In this document: in pieces, positions 33,323-43,202 of the stretch
Numbering within the stretch: the first letter of the stretch is position 1
Layout: every line of letters starts with the position of its first letter
DNA from: Pedinophyceae sp. YPF-701
Taxonomy: Eukaryota > Chlorophyta > Pedinophyceae
DNA length: 64,000 nt
Assembly: GCA_916048055.1 (NCBI GenBank)
Contig: CAJZHL010000001.1
Span: forward strand, 62,001 to 126,000
Direction of reading: 5' to 3'
The notes under the pieces: model-generated
Told to the model about the DNA's origin: nothing
The model's input: the letters and a program-made list of their open reading frames with translations, nothing else
Databases searched by the model: none
Made by a program: the position numbers and the translations under genes

Positions 33323-36176
33323 ATGCTTCGGAAAAGCCTGTCCAGGCTGTGGAGACCGCAGGCCTGGGCGTCGGGAGCGAGGGCGGTCGGCGCGGTGCTG
33401 CCGGAGGACTTCCTTCAGGTAAACCTCTCGCGAACGAAGACACGCGGAGTTCCCGCACCGACGACGCGGCCGAGGGCTCGGTCACTTCACGTACTTGAAG
33501 GCTGTATCGTTCAGGAGGCAGATATCTCTCGAATGACCTTGGTAGCCCCTCGACAACACCCTGCGGGCACTCTCGGGTGCGGTTTCGGCGTCAGGCCCGT
33601 TCCGACTGGTCCGTAAGCCTGCACCATCGACGGTTCACTTGGACCGCTGGTCCAATTCCCCGAGTTTACGGCGCGCGGTTGCACATCCTGCGCGCACCAG
33701 CCCTGCTAGGATGGGCCACTGGGGGTGTGCTGCACAGCCGCGTGCGCCCTTGTTGGGGTCCGTTCGGCGCCCGCAGAGGCACGTCAGCGACTGCATCAGT
33801 CGTATCGTTTGACCGGAAGCCGCAGTTGGACTGCTCGGCGCCCCGCATCGCGTCACGGCCAGTAGGAGACGTGTCCTGTCCCTCTGACGTCAACCAACCC
33901 CCCTGGAAACGATATCGTGAGCGCGATGGTGCCTAAGCTCGACATCAAGGCAAGGATGCGCACCGAGGCGGCTTTCACCGCGCCCTGCGGAGCCACCGCC
34001 GCGCCTGCCCGGTTCGCCCACCTCAGCTACCCGGAGGCGCCCGCCGGACCGTTTGAGGCCGTTTTCCTCCAACGCAGCTAGCTCTGTCTACTTCTCTCTC
34101 CCTCTACCACGAAAAATCAGCGCCGTTTAGGGCGCTCCGCGTCCCTGCAGCTACCTCGCTTACTCTGTGCTGTGGGTCCTCGCGGGCGCAATTGCCGCGC
34201 GCAGGCCCCCTCAACCCCGCCACGCCGCCCACCCGACGACGTAGATGACCTCCATCCGCCCGCGGAACACCGCGGCGCGTCCGTTGCGGTCCCGCCAGCT
34301 CCGCGCGGCGCGCTGCCTGAGGATCTCGCACGCCGCTCTCTCCCACCGTGCGAGGCGCGCGCTCCGATGCTCCGCAGACGCCGACGCCGGCCGACATCGA
34401 CATTGCTCAGTCGGTGACGCCGATTCACATCCGCGAGATCGCTGACAAGCTCGGTCTGACTGAGGACGACTACGACCTGTACGGCAAGACCAAAGCCAAG
34501 GTAGGTGTCGCGGCCCCACAGCGCGGTTGAGGGGGACGGGCAGCCCCCGAGCAGCTGCCCGGCTCCTCCGCGCGCGTGCCTGGCAAGTGGGCGCCGTTGG
34601 GCCGTAGGTCGGTCAGATTCGAGGCGTGCGATACTCAACGGAGATTGCCGAAGTTGAAATCGCGGATGATGGGTTCGGCGCGGGCCGCAGGTGAACATCG
34701 CGGTGGCGCAGAAGCTCGAGCGTCGCCCGAATGGCAAGTACGTGTGCGTGGCGGGCATCACGCCCACGCCCCTGGGCGAGGGCAAGTCGACGACCACCGT
34801 GGGCCTCTCCCAGGCTCTGGGCGCCCACCTGCAGAAGAACGTCGTCACGTGCGTCAGGCAGCCCTCGCAGGGGCCGACCTTCGGCATCAAGGGCGGCGCC
34901 GCGGGCGGCGGCTACTCCCAAGTCATCCCCATGGAGGTGCGCGGGTCGACAGAGAACCACACACCGTTCATCGCTATGGTTGCGGTTCTGCGTGACGTGC
35001 AGCGCCGGGACCGGCGGCTTGTCGCGGACCCTGTAGCGCGTGGCTAGCGCCGTGCCCGCGCGCGTGGACCGTCGGGTGGTGTCGGCGGGCGTGGCGAGGA
35101 ACCGCAACCAACGAATCTCGTCTTTGAATGAGTTCTTTGGTCCTATTTTCGCCGCAGGAGTTCAACCTGCACATGACGGGCGACATCCACGCGATCACGG
35201 CCGCGAACAACCTCCTCGCCGCCGCCATCGACACGCGCATCTTCCACGAGAACTCCCAGTCGGACGCGGCGCTCCTGCGTCGCCTGTGTCCCGCGGGCAA
35301 GGACGGGTCGCAGAAGTTCGCGCCCGTGATGCTCGAGCGCCTGAAGCGCCTCGGGATCGACAAGACGGACCCCGCGGCGCTGACGGAGGAGGAGGTGCGG
35401 AAGTTCGTGCGCCTGGACATCGACCCGGACACCATCACGTGGCGCCGGGTGATGGACATCAACGACCGCTTCCTGCGCGTGGTGGAGATCGGCAAGGGCC
35501 CGAACGAGAAGAACATGACGCGCGACACCGGGTTCGACATCTCCGTGGTGCGTGCCGCGCCCTCGGCTTGCCCATGCGGTCCTGCACGTTTATATAAGTA
35601 TACAAAGTCCCGAATGAATGCGATTTGTTGGGCTTGGTGGTGCGTGTGGCGCGCAGGCGTCGGAGATCATGGCGGTGCTGGCGCTGGCGACGGACCTGCG
35701 CGACATGCGCGCGCGTCTCGGCCGCATGGTGGTGGCCTCGGACAAGGCGGGCGGCCCGGTCACGGCCGACGACCTCGGCGTGGGCGGCGCGCTCACGGTG
35801 CTGATGAAGGACGCCATCCACCCGACGCTGATGCAGACGCTCGAGCAGACCCCCGTCCTGGTACGACCGCCCGCCTCGCTCACCAACACCCCCCCGTCTG
35901 CCGCGCAAAGAACAGCGGACGGTGTCTTCAGCGACGCCGACCTCCTCCGCGCACCGTGGGATCGACGATGTGCAGGTCCACGCGGGTCCGTTCGCGAACA
36001 TCGCGCACGGCAACTCGTCGATCGTCGCCGACCAGGTTGCGCTGAAGCTGGTGGGTGAGGACGGGTACGTGGTGACGGAGGCCGGGTTCGGCGCGGACAT
36101 CGGGATGGAGAAGTTCATGAACATCAAGTGCCGCTACTCGGGCCTGCGGCCGAGCGCCGTCGTCCTCGTGGCGACC

Positions 36177-36209
<33 letters not shown>

Positions 36210-36884
36210 CCGGTGGTCGCGGGGACGCCGCTCGCGCACGAGTACAAGGAGGAGAACGTCGAGCTGCTGACCAAGGGCTGCTGCAACCTCGCGCGCCACA
36301 TCAAGAACGTCCGCTCCTTCGGCGTCCCCGTCGTCGTCGCGATCAACCGCTTCGCCACCGACACGGAGGCTGAGCTCTCGGCCGTGCGGCAGCAGGCGCT
36401 CGAGGCCGGCGCGACGGACGCCGTCATCGCGGAGCACCACGGCAAGGGCGGCGCGGGCGCCGTCGACCTCGCGAACGCCGTGGTCAAGGCCTGCGAGACC
36501 CCCGCCAACTTCAAGTTCACGTACGCGCTCGAGTCCCCCGTGGTCGAGAAGATCCGCACGATCGCGCAGAACCTGTACGGCGCGGCGGACATCGAGGTCT
36601 CGGAGCTCGCGGCCAAGCAGATCGCCACGTACGAGCGGCAAGGCTTTGGCGGCCTGCCGATCTGCATGGCCAAGACGCAGTACTCGTTCAGCGACAAGCC
36701 GGAGGTCAAGGGCGCGCCGGAGGGCTTCATTCTGCCCATCCGCGAGGTCCGCGCGTCCGTGGGCGCCGGGTTCCTGTTCCCGCTCGTCGGAACGATCTCG
36801 ACCATGCCGGGGCTGCCCACGCGGCCGTGCTTCTACGACATCGACGTGGACCCGGACACGGGGCGCGTGCTCGGGCTGATGTGA
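33323..36884 (+). CDS. THFS: Formate-tetrahydrofolate ligase (10-formyl-THF synthetase), organelle-targeted
   Basis: The enzyme joins formate to THF using ATP (EC 6.3.4.3) in one-carbon metabolism. Exons are 33323-33418, 34378-34500, 34691-34936, 35158-35547, 35657-35860 and 35976-36884, every join in phase 0, about 655 residues. Exon 1 encodes [20 protein letters not shown], a typical amphipathic mitochondrial presequence, and ends at a CAG|GTAAAC donor. It is assigned by phase and content only, across a 959-base intron. The mature protein begins [20 protein letters not shown], then carries the ATP-binding loop [72 protein letters not shown] and [19 protein letters not shown]. The length matches mono-functional bacterial and plant enzymes; no dehydrogenase/cyclohydrolase domain is attached. 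Plants often have a cytosolic form, so organelle targeting is worth noting. Confidence 0.95.
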
Positions 36885-37189
36885 GCGGTCACGGCTACGC
36901 TGTGACGCTGGTGGCGTGTCTGACGGCGCGGGGCGGTCAGGAAGGGTTGTTTTGCGGTTGCGCGCCGCAGGAGACATGCGCGATTGAGGTCGTCCGCGGC
37001 CGAAAGCGGAAACGGTGCCAAGCGGCCGTTCCAATCCCCGGAGGCAGTCCCATCTAGCCGTCACACGGCTGCCTGGTGCGTTCGATCGCTGCCTTTCTCG
37101 CGTCGCTTCACAGGTCTTCAGATCATGTCTCTTTCTTCCAGCGCTCCTCCCATATCTCTCCCTCCCGGCTCCACGTCCCTGCTCAGCGC
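36885..37189. other. Convergent 3' intergenic region
   Basis: About 300 bases between the ends of the THFS and LRR genes. No coding content was seen. Confidence 0.5.
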
Positions 37190-39337
37190 CTAGCTCTCGT
37201 CCACTTCGCTGCCCTCCCCGATCACGACGACCCGCGGGCAAGGTCCGCGGGCCTGCCGAACACGGTCGCGCCAGAACGCGCCCCCCGCGAACCCGCACCC
37301 GTCGACGTCGACCCTCTCGAGCGTGGGGTGCCCGTCGAGGGCGCGGCACAGCGCGGCCGCGGTCTCGCTGTTCGCGGCGGGGTTGCCGCGCAGCGACAGG
37401 TGCTGGAGACCGTGGTTGTGGGAGACCTCGTTTGCCAAATCCCGTCCGCACACATCGCCCAATCTTGCCTCGTCAAGGCTCAGGGACCGCAGCGTGGAGT
37501 TCTCGCGCACGGCGCGCGCGATCATCCCCGCGCGGTCGCCGTCCATTCTGAACCCCCGAAGCGAGAGCACGCGCAAGGTGAGGTTCCCCGCCAGTTGCGT
37601 CGCGAACGCATACAAGCCCGTCAGCCGCGCCGAGGAGCCCTGCGGCCCGGCCGCGCCCAGCCTCAGCGAGCGCAGCGCGGGGCCGAGCGCGCCGAGCTTC
37701 GCGTCGCCGTCAGTGCCGAACCTGTTGCCCTCGATCGCAAAGTGCTCGAGGGCCGCGCTGTTCCCGACGGCGCTCAGCAGCCGCTTGAAGCCCGACACCG
37801 CGACGTCGTTGAGCGAGAGGTCGAGCTCCCGGAGCGTGCGGTTGCGGCCGAGCGCCTTCGCCAGGCGCTTCGCGGCGTCGTCGCGGAGCCTGTTGTCGCG
37901 CAGGCTGAGCGCGCGCAGGGACGGCGTCTCCGCGAGCATCCTGGCCACCGCCTTGCCGCCGCGGTCCGTCATCTTGAGCCCGTCGAGCCGCAGCCGCTCG
38001 AGCCGCAGGTCCGGCGTGCTGGCGATCGTCTGACACAACCTCTCAAGGGAACCGTCGCGGATGCAGCTGCCGGAGAGGTCGAGCGCGCGGAGCGTGGTGC
38101 TCGTTGCAACCAGCGCCCGCAGATCCTCGGGAAGGTGCGACGCGATGCCCAGGCGCAGGTCCGCCAGCCTGTGCGTGCTCGCTGCGATCTTCCGCACCAG
38201 GCCGCTCTGCGGGCCGATGCTGCCGGGGCGTCGCTCCAGGCCGAGCCGCTCGAGACGCCCGCCCCCGTAGCGCAGCATTGCGGCGGCCACGCAGTCGTTG
38301 TAGTCGACAAAACCGCAGTCAAAGGTCAGCATTCTCTGGTCTTTCCTTTTCCTGAACACCTCCTTCGCGACCGCCGCCATGCCGGCCTCCGTGAACCCCG
38401 TCACCCTCGAGACGTCCAGGTGCCGCAGCGTGGGGCACGCCTCGACGAGCCGGGCCAGCGCGAGCGCCGCCGCGGTGTCGATGGCCCCCCCACTGACGTC
38501 GAGGGTGCACACGTGTTGCAGCTCCGGGAGCGCCGCCAGAATGCGCAGTAGCGAGGATGCCACGGTGATGCGACGCAGGACGAGGTGTTCGACGTGTCTG
38601 TAGACGGCGGGCGCGGCGAGCACCGCGCACACCACGTCCAAGCGGTTCGCGATGGAAGCAGATACTGAATCCTGGTCTCCGGGCCCCGCCTGCGTCTCGA
38701 TCAAGAGCCGGGCCGGGACGTCGACCCTGCGCACGTGCAGCGCCATGCCGCGCCGCGCCGGCAGCCGGAGGATGCGGTCCAGCGCCCCCACGCGCGCGTA
38801 CTCGGTCGCCACGTCGTCGTCTCGCAGCTTTGCGCGGGTCGCGGCGTCGTGAAGTATGTTCGCTTGCGCGACGTCAAAGCGAGCGACGGAGAAGTCGAGC
38901 TTCCCGACGTACGGCGTGCTTTCGTCGACGTGGACGGAAATGCCGCACATCAGGGCTCCGTGCAGCCTCGAAATGCGAATCACCGGAGTCAGGAGCTGCT
39001 CGTCTGCCACGACGACGAGTCGGTGGTCTGCGCTGGAGGCCGTGCCGCTCTCTGCAGCGCGCCACTCGACCTCGCCCGGGATCCCGCGCCTTCCGTGCCT
39101 CATCAGCGCCATCAGGCTCGCCCAGCACGTGGAAGCCAGGTTCAGTGAGGACGCGGCGGGCAGGGAGTGCAGGATGTGGGGAACGGCGTCCAGGATGTCG
39201 GTGAAGGACGGCCGAGCCTGCGGGAACGGAGAGGAAGCAACAGCTTCGGACGAAACGAAGGGCGAAAACGGGGAGGTGACGCATCGAACGACATGCTCCA
39301 GAAGGGATCGCCGTCTCCGTGGTACGGAGAGGCACAA
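37190..39337 (-). CDS. Intronless F-box-like leucine-rich-repeat (RNI-type) protein
   Basis: A single uninterrupted 715-residue frame from the ATG at 39337. Residues 45-85 (FTDILDAVPHILHSLPAASS, then LNLASTCWASLMALM) have the helical Leu/Pro/Trp pattern of an F-box. A mixed alpha/beta region with Val-rich strands follows to about 220. From 245 to 690 there are at least twelve ribonuclease-inhibitor-type LRRs (LEHLVLRR-like HLVLRRITV, LRHLDVSRVTGFTEAGM, LRALDLSGSCIRDGSLERL, LRALSLRDNRLRDDAAKRL, LRELDLSLNDVAVSGFKRL, LQHLSLRGNPAANSETAAA). RNI repeats with an F-box usually give substrate recognition in SCF ubiquitin ligases, but many algal RNI proteins are uncharacterised, so the role is inference. 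It has no introns, unlike nearly all its neighbours. Confidence 0.8.
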   Translation of the reverse strand: MCLSVPRRRRSLLEHVVRCVTSPFSPFVSSEAVASSPFPQARPSFTDILDAVPHILHSLPAASSLNLASTCWASLMALMRHGRRGIPGEVEWRAAESGTASSADHRLVVVADEQLLTPVIRISRLHGALMCGISVHVDESTPYVGKLDFSVARFDVAQANILHDAATRAKLRDDDVATEYARVGALDRILRLPARRGMALHVRRVDVPARLLIETQAGPGDQDSVSASIANRLDVVCAVLAAPAVYRHVEHLVLRRITVASSLLRILAALPELQHVCTLDVSGGAIDTAAALALARLVEACPTLRHLDVSRVTGFTEAGMAAVAKEVFRKRKDQRMLTFDCGFVDYNDCVAAAMLRYGGGRLERLGLERRPGSIGPQSGLVRKIAASTHRLADLRLGIASHLPEDLRALVATSTTLRALDLSGSCIRDGSLERLCQTIASTPDLRLERLRLDGLKMTDRGGKAVARMLAETPSLRALSLRDNRLRDDAAKRLAKALGRNRTLRELDLSLNDVAVSGFKRLLSAVGNSAALEHFAIEGNRFGTDGDAKLGALGPALRSLRLGAAGPQGSSARLTGLYAFATQLAGNLTLRVLSLRGFRMDGDRAGMIARAVRENSTLRSLSLDEARLGDVCGRDLANEVSHNHGLQHLSLRGNPAANSETAAALCRALDGHPTLERVDVDGCGFAGGAFWRDRVRQARGPCPRVVVIGEGSEVDES

Positions 39338-39994
39338 GCGCGGGGCGAGCGGGCCGTAAAGCCTCGCAACGCGAAGTGCGTCGATTTGAATGCAGCCTGC
39401 AATCTAGCCGTGTCATCGCCGCAACACCGAGCCAGACAAGCTCATCAGACTTTGAAGATTTTGTTCGAGAGAGATGCAGAACCAAAACTACGTCATACAG
39501 AGCGGACTCGTGGTGTGTTGACATCACGCACCTTTTCCTGCCGGCCCGGCGCGCCCGAGCCTCCTGACACGTCGTCGCTCATGTCAGCGCCGGGCTCTCA
39601 GAGCCGGCGCGACCGTCGCTTCGACGGCGAGCGAAGAGGATCGTGGCGGCGGCCGTGCTCGCACGACCTCTCTCCACCCCGTGGAGCTGAATCGGGGCGA
39701 ACGGCTGCGACGCTCGGTCGTCAGCCGGACTGAATGGACTTCAGCCGACCGTGGACGCATTGTGGGGTCGAGAGGCGGCGTCCCGAGCGCGGGCGCAGGT
39801 CGCTGACCGACTCCCTCGCGGGACTCCCCCCCGAACAGTGATACGCTCAGATACCACCTTGCTCGAGTGTATGAGACAGACCGGGGCGATGGTCATGTCA
39901 CCAGGGTTACATACCATGCATCGACAGGCACAGATGCGAGCTCGGCACGCTAGAGTGCGGCTCGCCCGCTCTTCAAGCACGTGTGCGCGAGCGA
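39338..39994. other. Intergenic region upstream of the LRR gene
   Basis: About 650 bases between the start of the LRR gene and the 3' end of the zinc-finger gene. It is slightly less GC-rich than coding sequence. No gene was recognised. Confidence 0.5.
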
Positions 39995-42200
39995 CTACCT
40001 CCCCTTGCACGACGGCGCGTGCCTCGCCAGCGCCTCCTCGTTGAACGTCCGCCCGCAGCTCGGACACGGCACCAGCGACGCGCTGTTCCACACGTCGGCC
40101 ATCTTCTGGTTGAACGCGTCGAGTGCAGCGCCGCCCTTGGGCAGCGGCTCCGACATCTCCACCGGCTCCGGCGGCATCGCTCTGCTGGTGCGCTTGGTCC
40201 ACATCTCCTTGCACTTCTTGACGTGGATGGGCAGCGAGGAGCTGCCGTACTGCTGGCCGCACAGGTAGCACACGTAGCCCTTGGGGCGTCCGCCGGGGCC
40301 CGCGCCGCCGCCGCCACCGCCGGCGGGCGACGCAGCGGGCGACCCGAAGCTCCCGGACCCGCCGGACGGTTTGGGGCCCTTGCCGTCCCTGCCCTTGCAC
40401 GACGGCGCGTGCCTCGCCAGCGCCTCCTCGTTGAAGGTCCGCCCGCAGCTCGGACATGGCACCAGCGACGACCCGTTCCACACGTCGGCCATCTTCTGGT
40501 TGAACGCGTCCAGCGCCGCGCCGCCCTTGGGCAGCGGCTCCGACATCTCCGCCGGCTCCGGCGGCATCGGGCGGTCGGTGCGCTTGGTCCACATCTCCTT
40601 GCACTTCTTGATGTGGATGGGCAGCGACGTGGAACCGTACTGCTGGCCGCACAGGTAGCACACGTAGCCCTTGGGGCGTCCGCCGGGGCCCGCGCCGCCG
40701 CCGCCACCGCCGGCGGGCGACGCAGCGGGCGACCCGAAGCTCCCGGACCCGCCGGACGGTTTGGGGCCCTTGCCGTCCCTGCCCTTGCACGACGGCGCGT
40801 GCCTCGCCAGCGCCTCCTCGTTGAAGGTCCGCCCGCAGCTCGGACATGGCACCAGCGACGACCCGTTCCACACGTCGGCCATCTTCTGGTTGAACGCGTC
40901 CAGCGCCGCGCCGCCCTTGGGCAGCGGCTCCGACATCTCCGCCGGCTCCGGCGGCATCGGGCGGTCGGTGCGCTTGGTCCACATCTCCTTGCACTTCTTG
41001 ATGTGGATGGGCAGCGACGGGGAACCGTACTGCTGGCCGCACAGGTAGCACACGTAGCCCTTGGGGCGTCCGCCGGGGCCCGCGCCGCCGCCGCCACCGC
41101 CGGCGGGCGACGCAGCGGGCGACCCGAAGCTCCCGGACCCGCCGGACGGTTTGGGGCCCTTGCCGTCCCTGCCCTTGCACGACGGCGCGTGCCTCGCCAG
41201 CGCCTCCTCGTTGAACGTCCGCCCGCAGCTCGGACACGGCACCAGCGACGACCCGTTCCACACGTCGGCCATCTTCTGGTTGAACGCGTCGAGTGCGGCG
41301 CCGCCCTTGGGTAGCGGCTCGGAGAGCTCGGCGGGCTCCGGCGGCATCGGGCGGTCGGTGCGCTTGGTCCACATCTCCTTGCACTTCTTGATGTGGATGG
41401 GCAGCGAGGAGCTGCCGTACTGCTGGCCGCACAGGTAGCACACGTAGCCCTTGGGCCGCGCGCCGGGGCCCGAAGGCGATCCGAAGCCGGTCGAGCCGCC
41501 GGTGCTGTTCAGGCTGAGGTTCCCCATGCCCGCCGCCGCCCCCGCGGCCCCGCCCTTGCCGCCGGGGCCCTTGCAGCTCGGCATGTGCTTGGCCAGAGCC
41601 TCTTCGTTGAACGTGCGCGAACACCCGGGACACCTGGCCAGAGAGGCTGCGCGGCAAGATAGAACGGAGATGCCGCGTCACGAAAGGCGCGGCGGAAGCG
41701 CGCGGGGCGCACGGAGCCGCGCGGGACCCGTCCTAACGACTTGGGGGCAGCGGGCACAGGCACGTCCCCTGAAACCGAGCCCACAGGCACGTTCCGGGCA
41801 ATTCAGGCGCCCGAATCCCTCAAGATATGTCCGAACATCGCATCGAAGGAGCAGCTCGGTCCCATTCGCTGTGTGCAGCGGCCGCGGGGCGGATCTTGGC
41901 ACCACCTAGCGATTGCGAGTCGCGGTGGCCGCGGGGCGCGGCAGCGCATTGCAGGGCCGTCCGGAGGCGCTCACCGCCGTTGTAGATGTCAAACATCTTG
42001 TTGTTGAAGGCTTCGATCGCGGCGGCGGCCTTGGGGAGCGGCTCCGCCAGCTCCGGTGGCTCTGCAGGCATCGGGCGCTCCGAGCGCTTGCTCCACATCT
42101 CCTTGCATTTCTTGACGTGGATGGGCAGCGAGGAACTGCCGTACTGCTGCCCGCAGAGGTAGCAGACGAAGCCCAACGGCTTCGCGCCGAAGCCAGCCAT
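39995..42200 (-). CDS. C2HC-type zinc-finger array protein (ZNF474-like), ten fingers
   Basis: Exons are 41975-42200 and 39995-41646, joined GT-AG in phase 1, about 625 residues. The protein is five pairs of C2HC fingers, each spaced C-x2-C-x11-H-x3-C. One type reads CYLCGQQYGSSSLPIHIKKC and is followed by KEMWTKRTDRPMPPEP. The other reads CPSCGRTFNEEALARHAPSC. Gly/Ser/Pro linkers (SGGSGSFGSPAASPAGGGG) separate the pairs. This is the zf-C2HC_2 family, which includes ZNF474 and ZC2HC1 proteins found in ciliated cells; their biochemical role is poorly known, so a ciliary or cytoskeletal role is only suggested. The first pair is split by the intron and is most divergent (KHMPSC). Later pairs are nearly identical at the DNA level (see repeat entry). 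Confidence 0.9.
40281..41450. repeat. Three tandem 390-bp coding repeats, two almost identical
   Basis: Units 40281-40670, 40671-41060 and 41061-41450 each encode 130 residues, one finger pair plus linker. By direct comparison the first two units differ at one base (40629 versus 41019). The third differs at about fifteen positions. A fourth, shortened and more diverged unit ends the gene at 39995. Near-identity including synonymous sites means very recent duplication or gene conversion. Confidence 0.95.
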
Positions 42201-43202
42201 GGTGCAGTGTTGCCCCCGCGCAGAGCTTGCCGCGACCGATTGAGGGTGACGCGGTCGCCTTGCGCGCGTCCGCTGCGTAGGAACGGCGCGCGCGAGGCGC
42301 TCGGCGTCGCAACGAAGCCGTCCGCCGCAGCCGTTGGCATGGGGGAGCTCTGCTTGACCCCCCCCTGCTTTGTCAGGTGTGCCATGCAGGGGCGTGGACG
42401 CACGCGCCGCCCGGACGCGGCGCGGGCGCGCTCCGGCTCTCGCTCAGCGCGAACAGCCCGGTCGCGTCCTCAGCAACGCAGGCGGTATGTGGACGCCATC
42501 AAAGAGCATCGCGGGAGGTCGAGGTGACGTGATTGTGCCACGGGGGGGGGTCGCTGCGCAGCGTCAGGGGGCCGGCGGCAGGATGCCGGGGAGGGGCGCC
42601 TCGGCGGCGTGTTTTCGGGGCTCCCAGGTTGTGCCGGGGGGGTGTGGGATCTGTTTGGGATGTCTGCATGCTGGGGTGCGCCTGCTTGGGTGGCGTTGCG
42701 ACGGTAGGTGGCGGTAGTGACGCAGCGCATTGTGCGGTGAGGGGCACTGACGTCCTCGCCGAGCGGCGGGTACGGTTTGCGTCGTCCTAGACACGCGTGG
42801 CGGGATGCAAGTGGCAGCGCCTGTGGTGTACGCCCGCGGGCGGGCTCGGGCGGGGCGGTTGGAGAGCGCGAGAGCCGTGAGCGGTCGTGCACAGGTGAGT
42901 GAGGACTGTCCGGTAACGCAGGCCCAGGCGCCGCGCTCTGCTGCGGCGGGGCCGCTTGGCGCACTCCTGGCGCAGGGCCAAGGGTCGCTGGGGCTGCGCG
43001 CGGTGTGTGCGTCTGTTTGGGTCGCCTGTGGGGCCTTCGCGGACGGCCAGTATCCATGGCGACCCCGAACGCTCAGCGACGCTCTGCCTAGCGGCCGCAG
43101 TACCTCCCGTGCGGGGCCAGGCGCTGCCCGAGGGTGGTTTGGTGCGAACGCCTCTTGCGCGGCTGACGGGGCTCCTTGGGGTCCACGGGCGATGTGCAGG
43201 GG
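42201..43202. other. Divergent intergenic region
   Basis: About 1 kb between the zinc-finger gene and the helical-repeat gene. G-rich runs occur near 42540 and 42640. No gene or RNA was recognised; open frames are low-complexity. Confidence 0.5.

Noticed and set aside
33926-34081. A 51-residue ORF ([20 protein letters not shown]) inside THFS intron 1
   Set aside because: The peptide is not recognisable and sits in an intron supported by phase and splice signals; left as possible but unsupported.
39983-41314. Plus-strand open frames across the zinc-finger repeats
   Set aside because: They are shadows of the minus-strand finger gene, repeated because the DNA is repeated.
40281-41450. CRISPR-like or satellite array
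   Set aside because: The 390-bp units are continuous coding sequence for zinc-finger pairs with no spacers.
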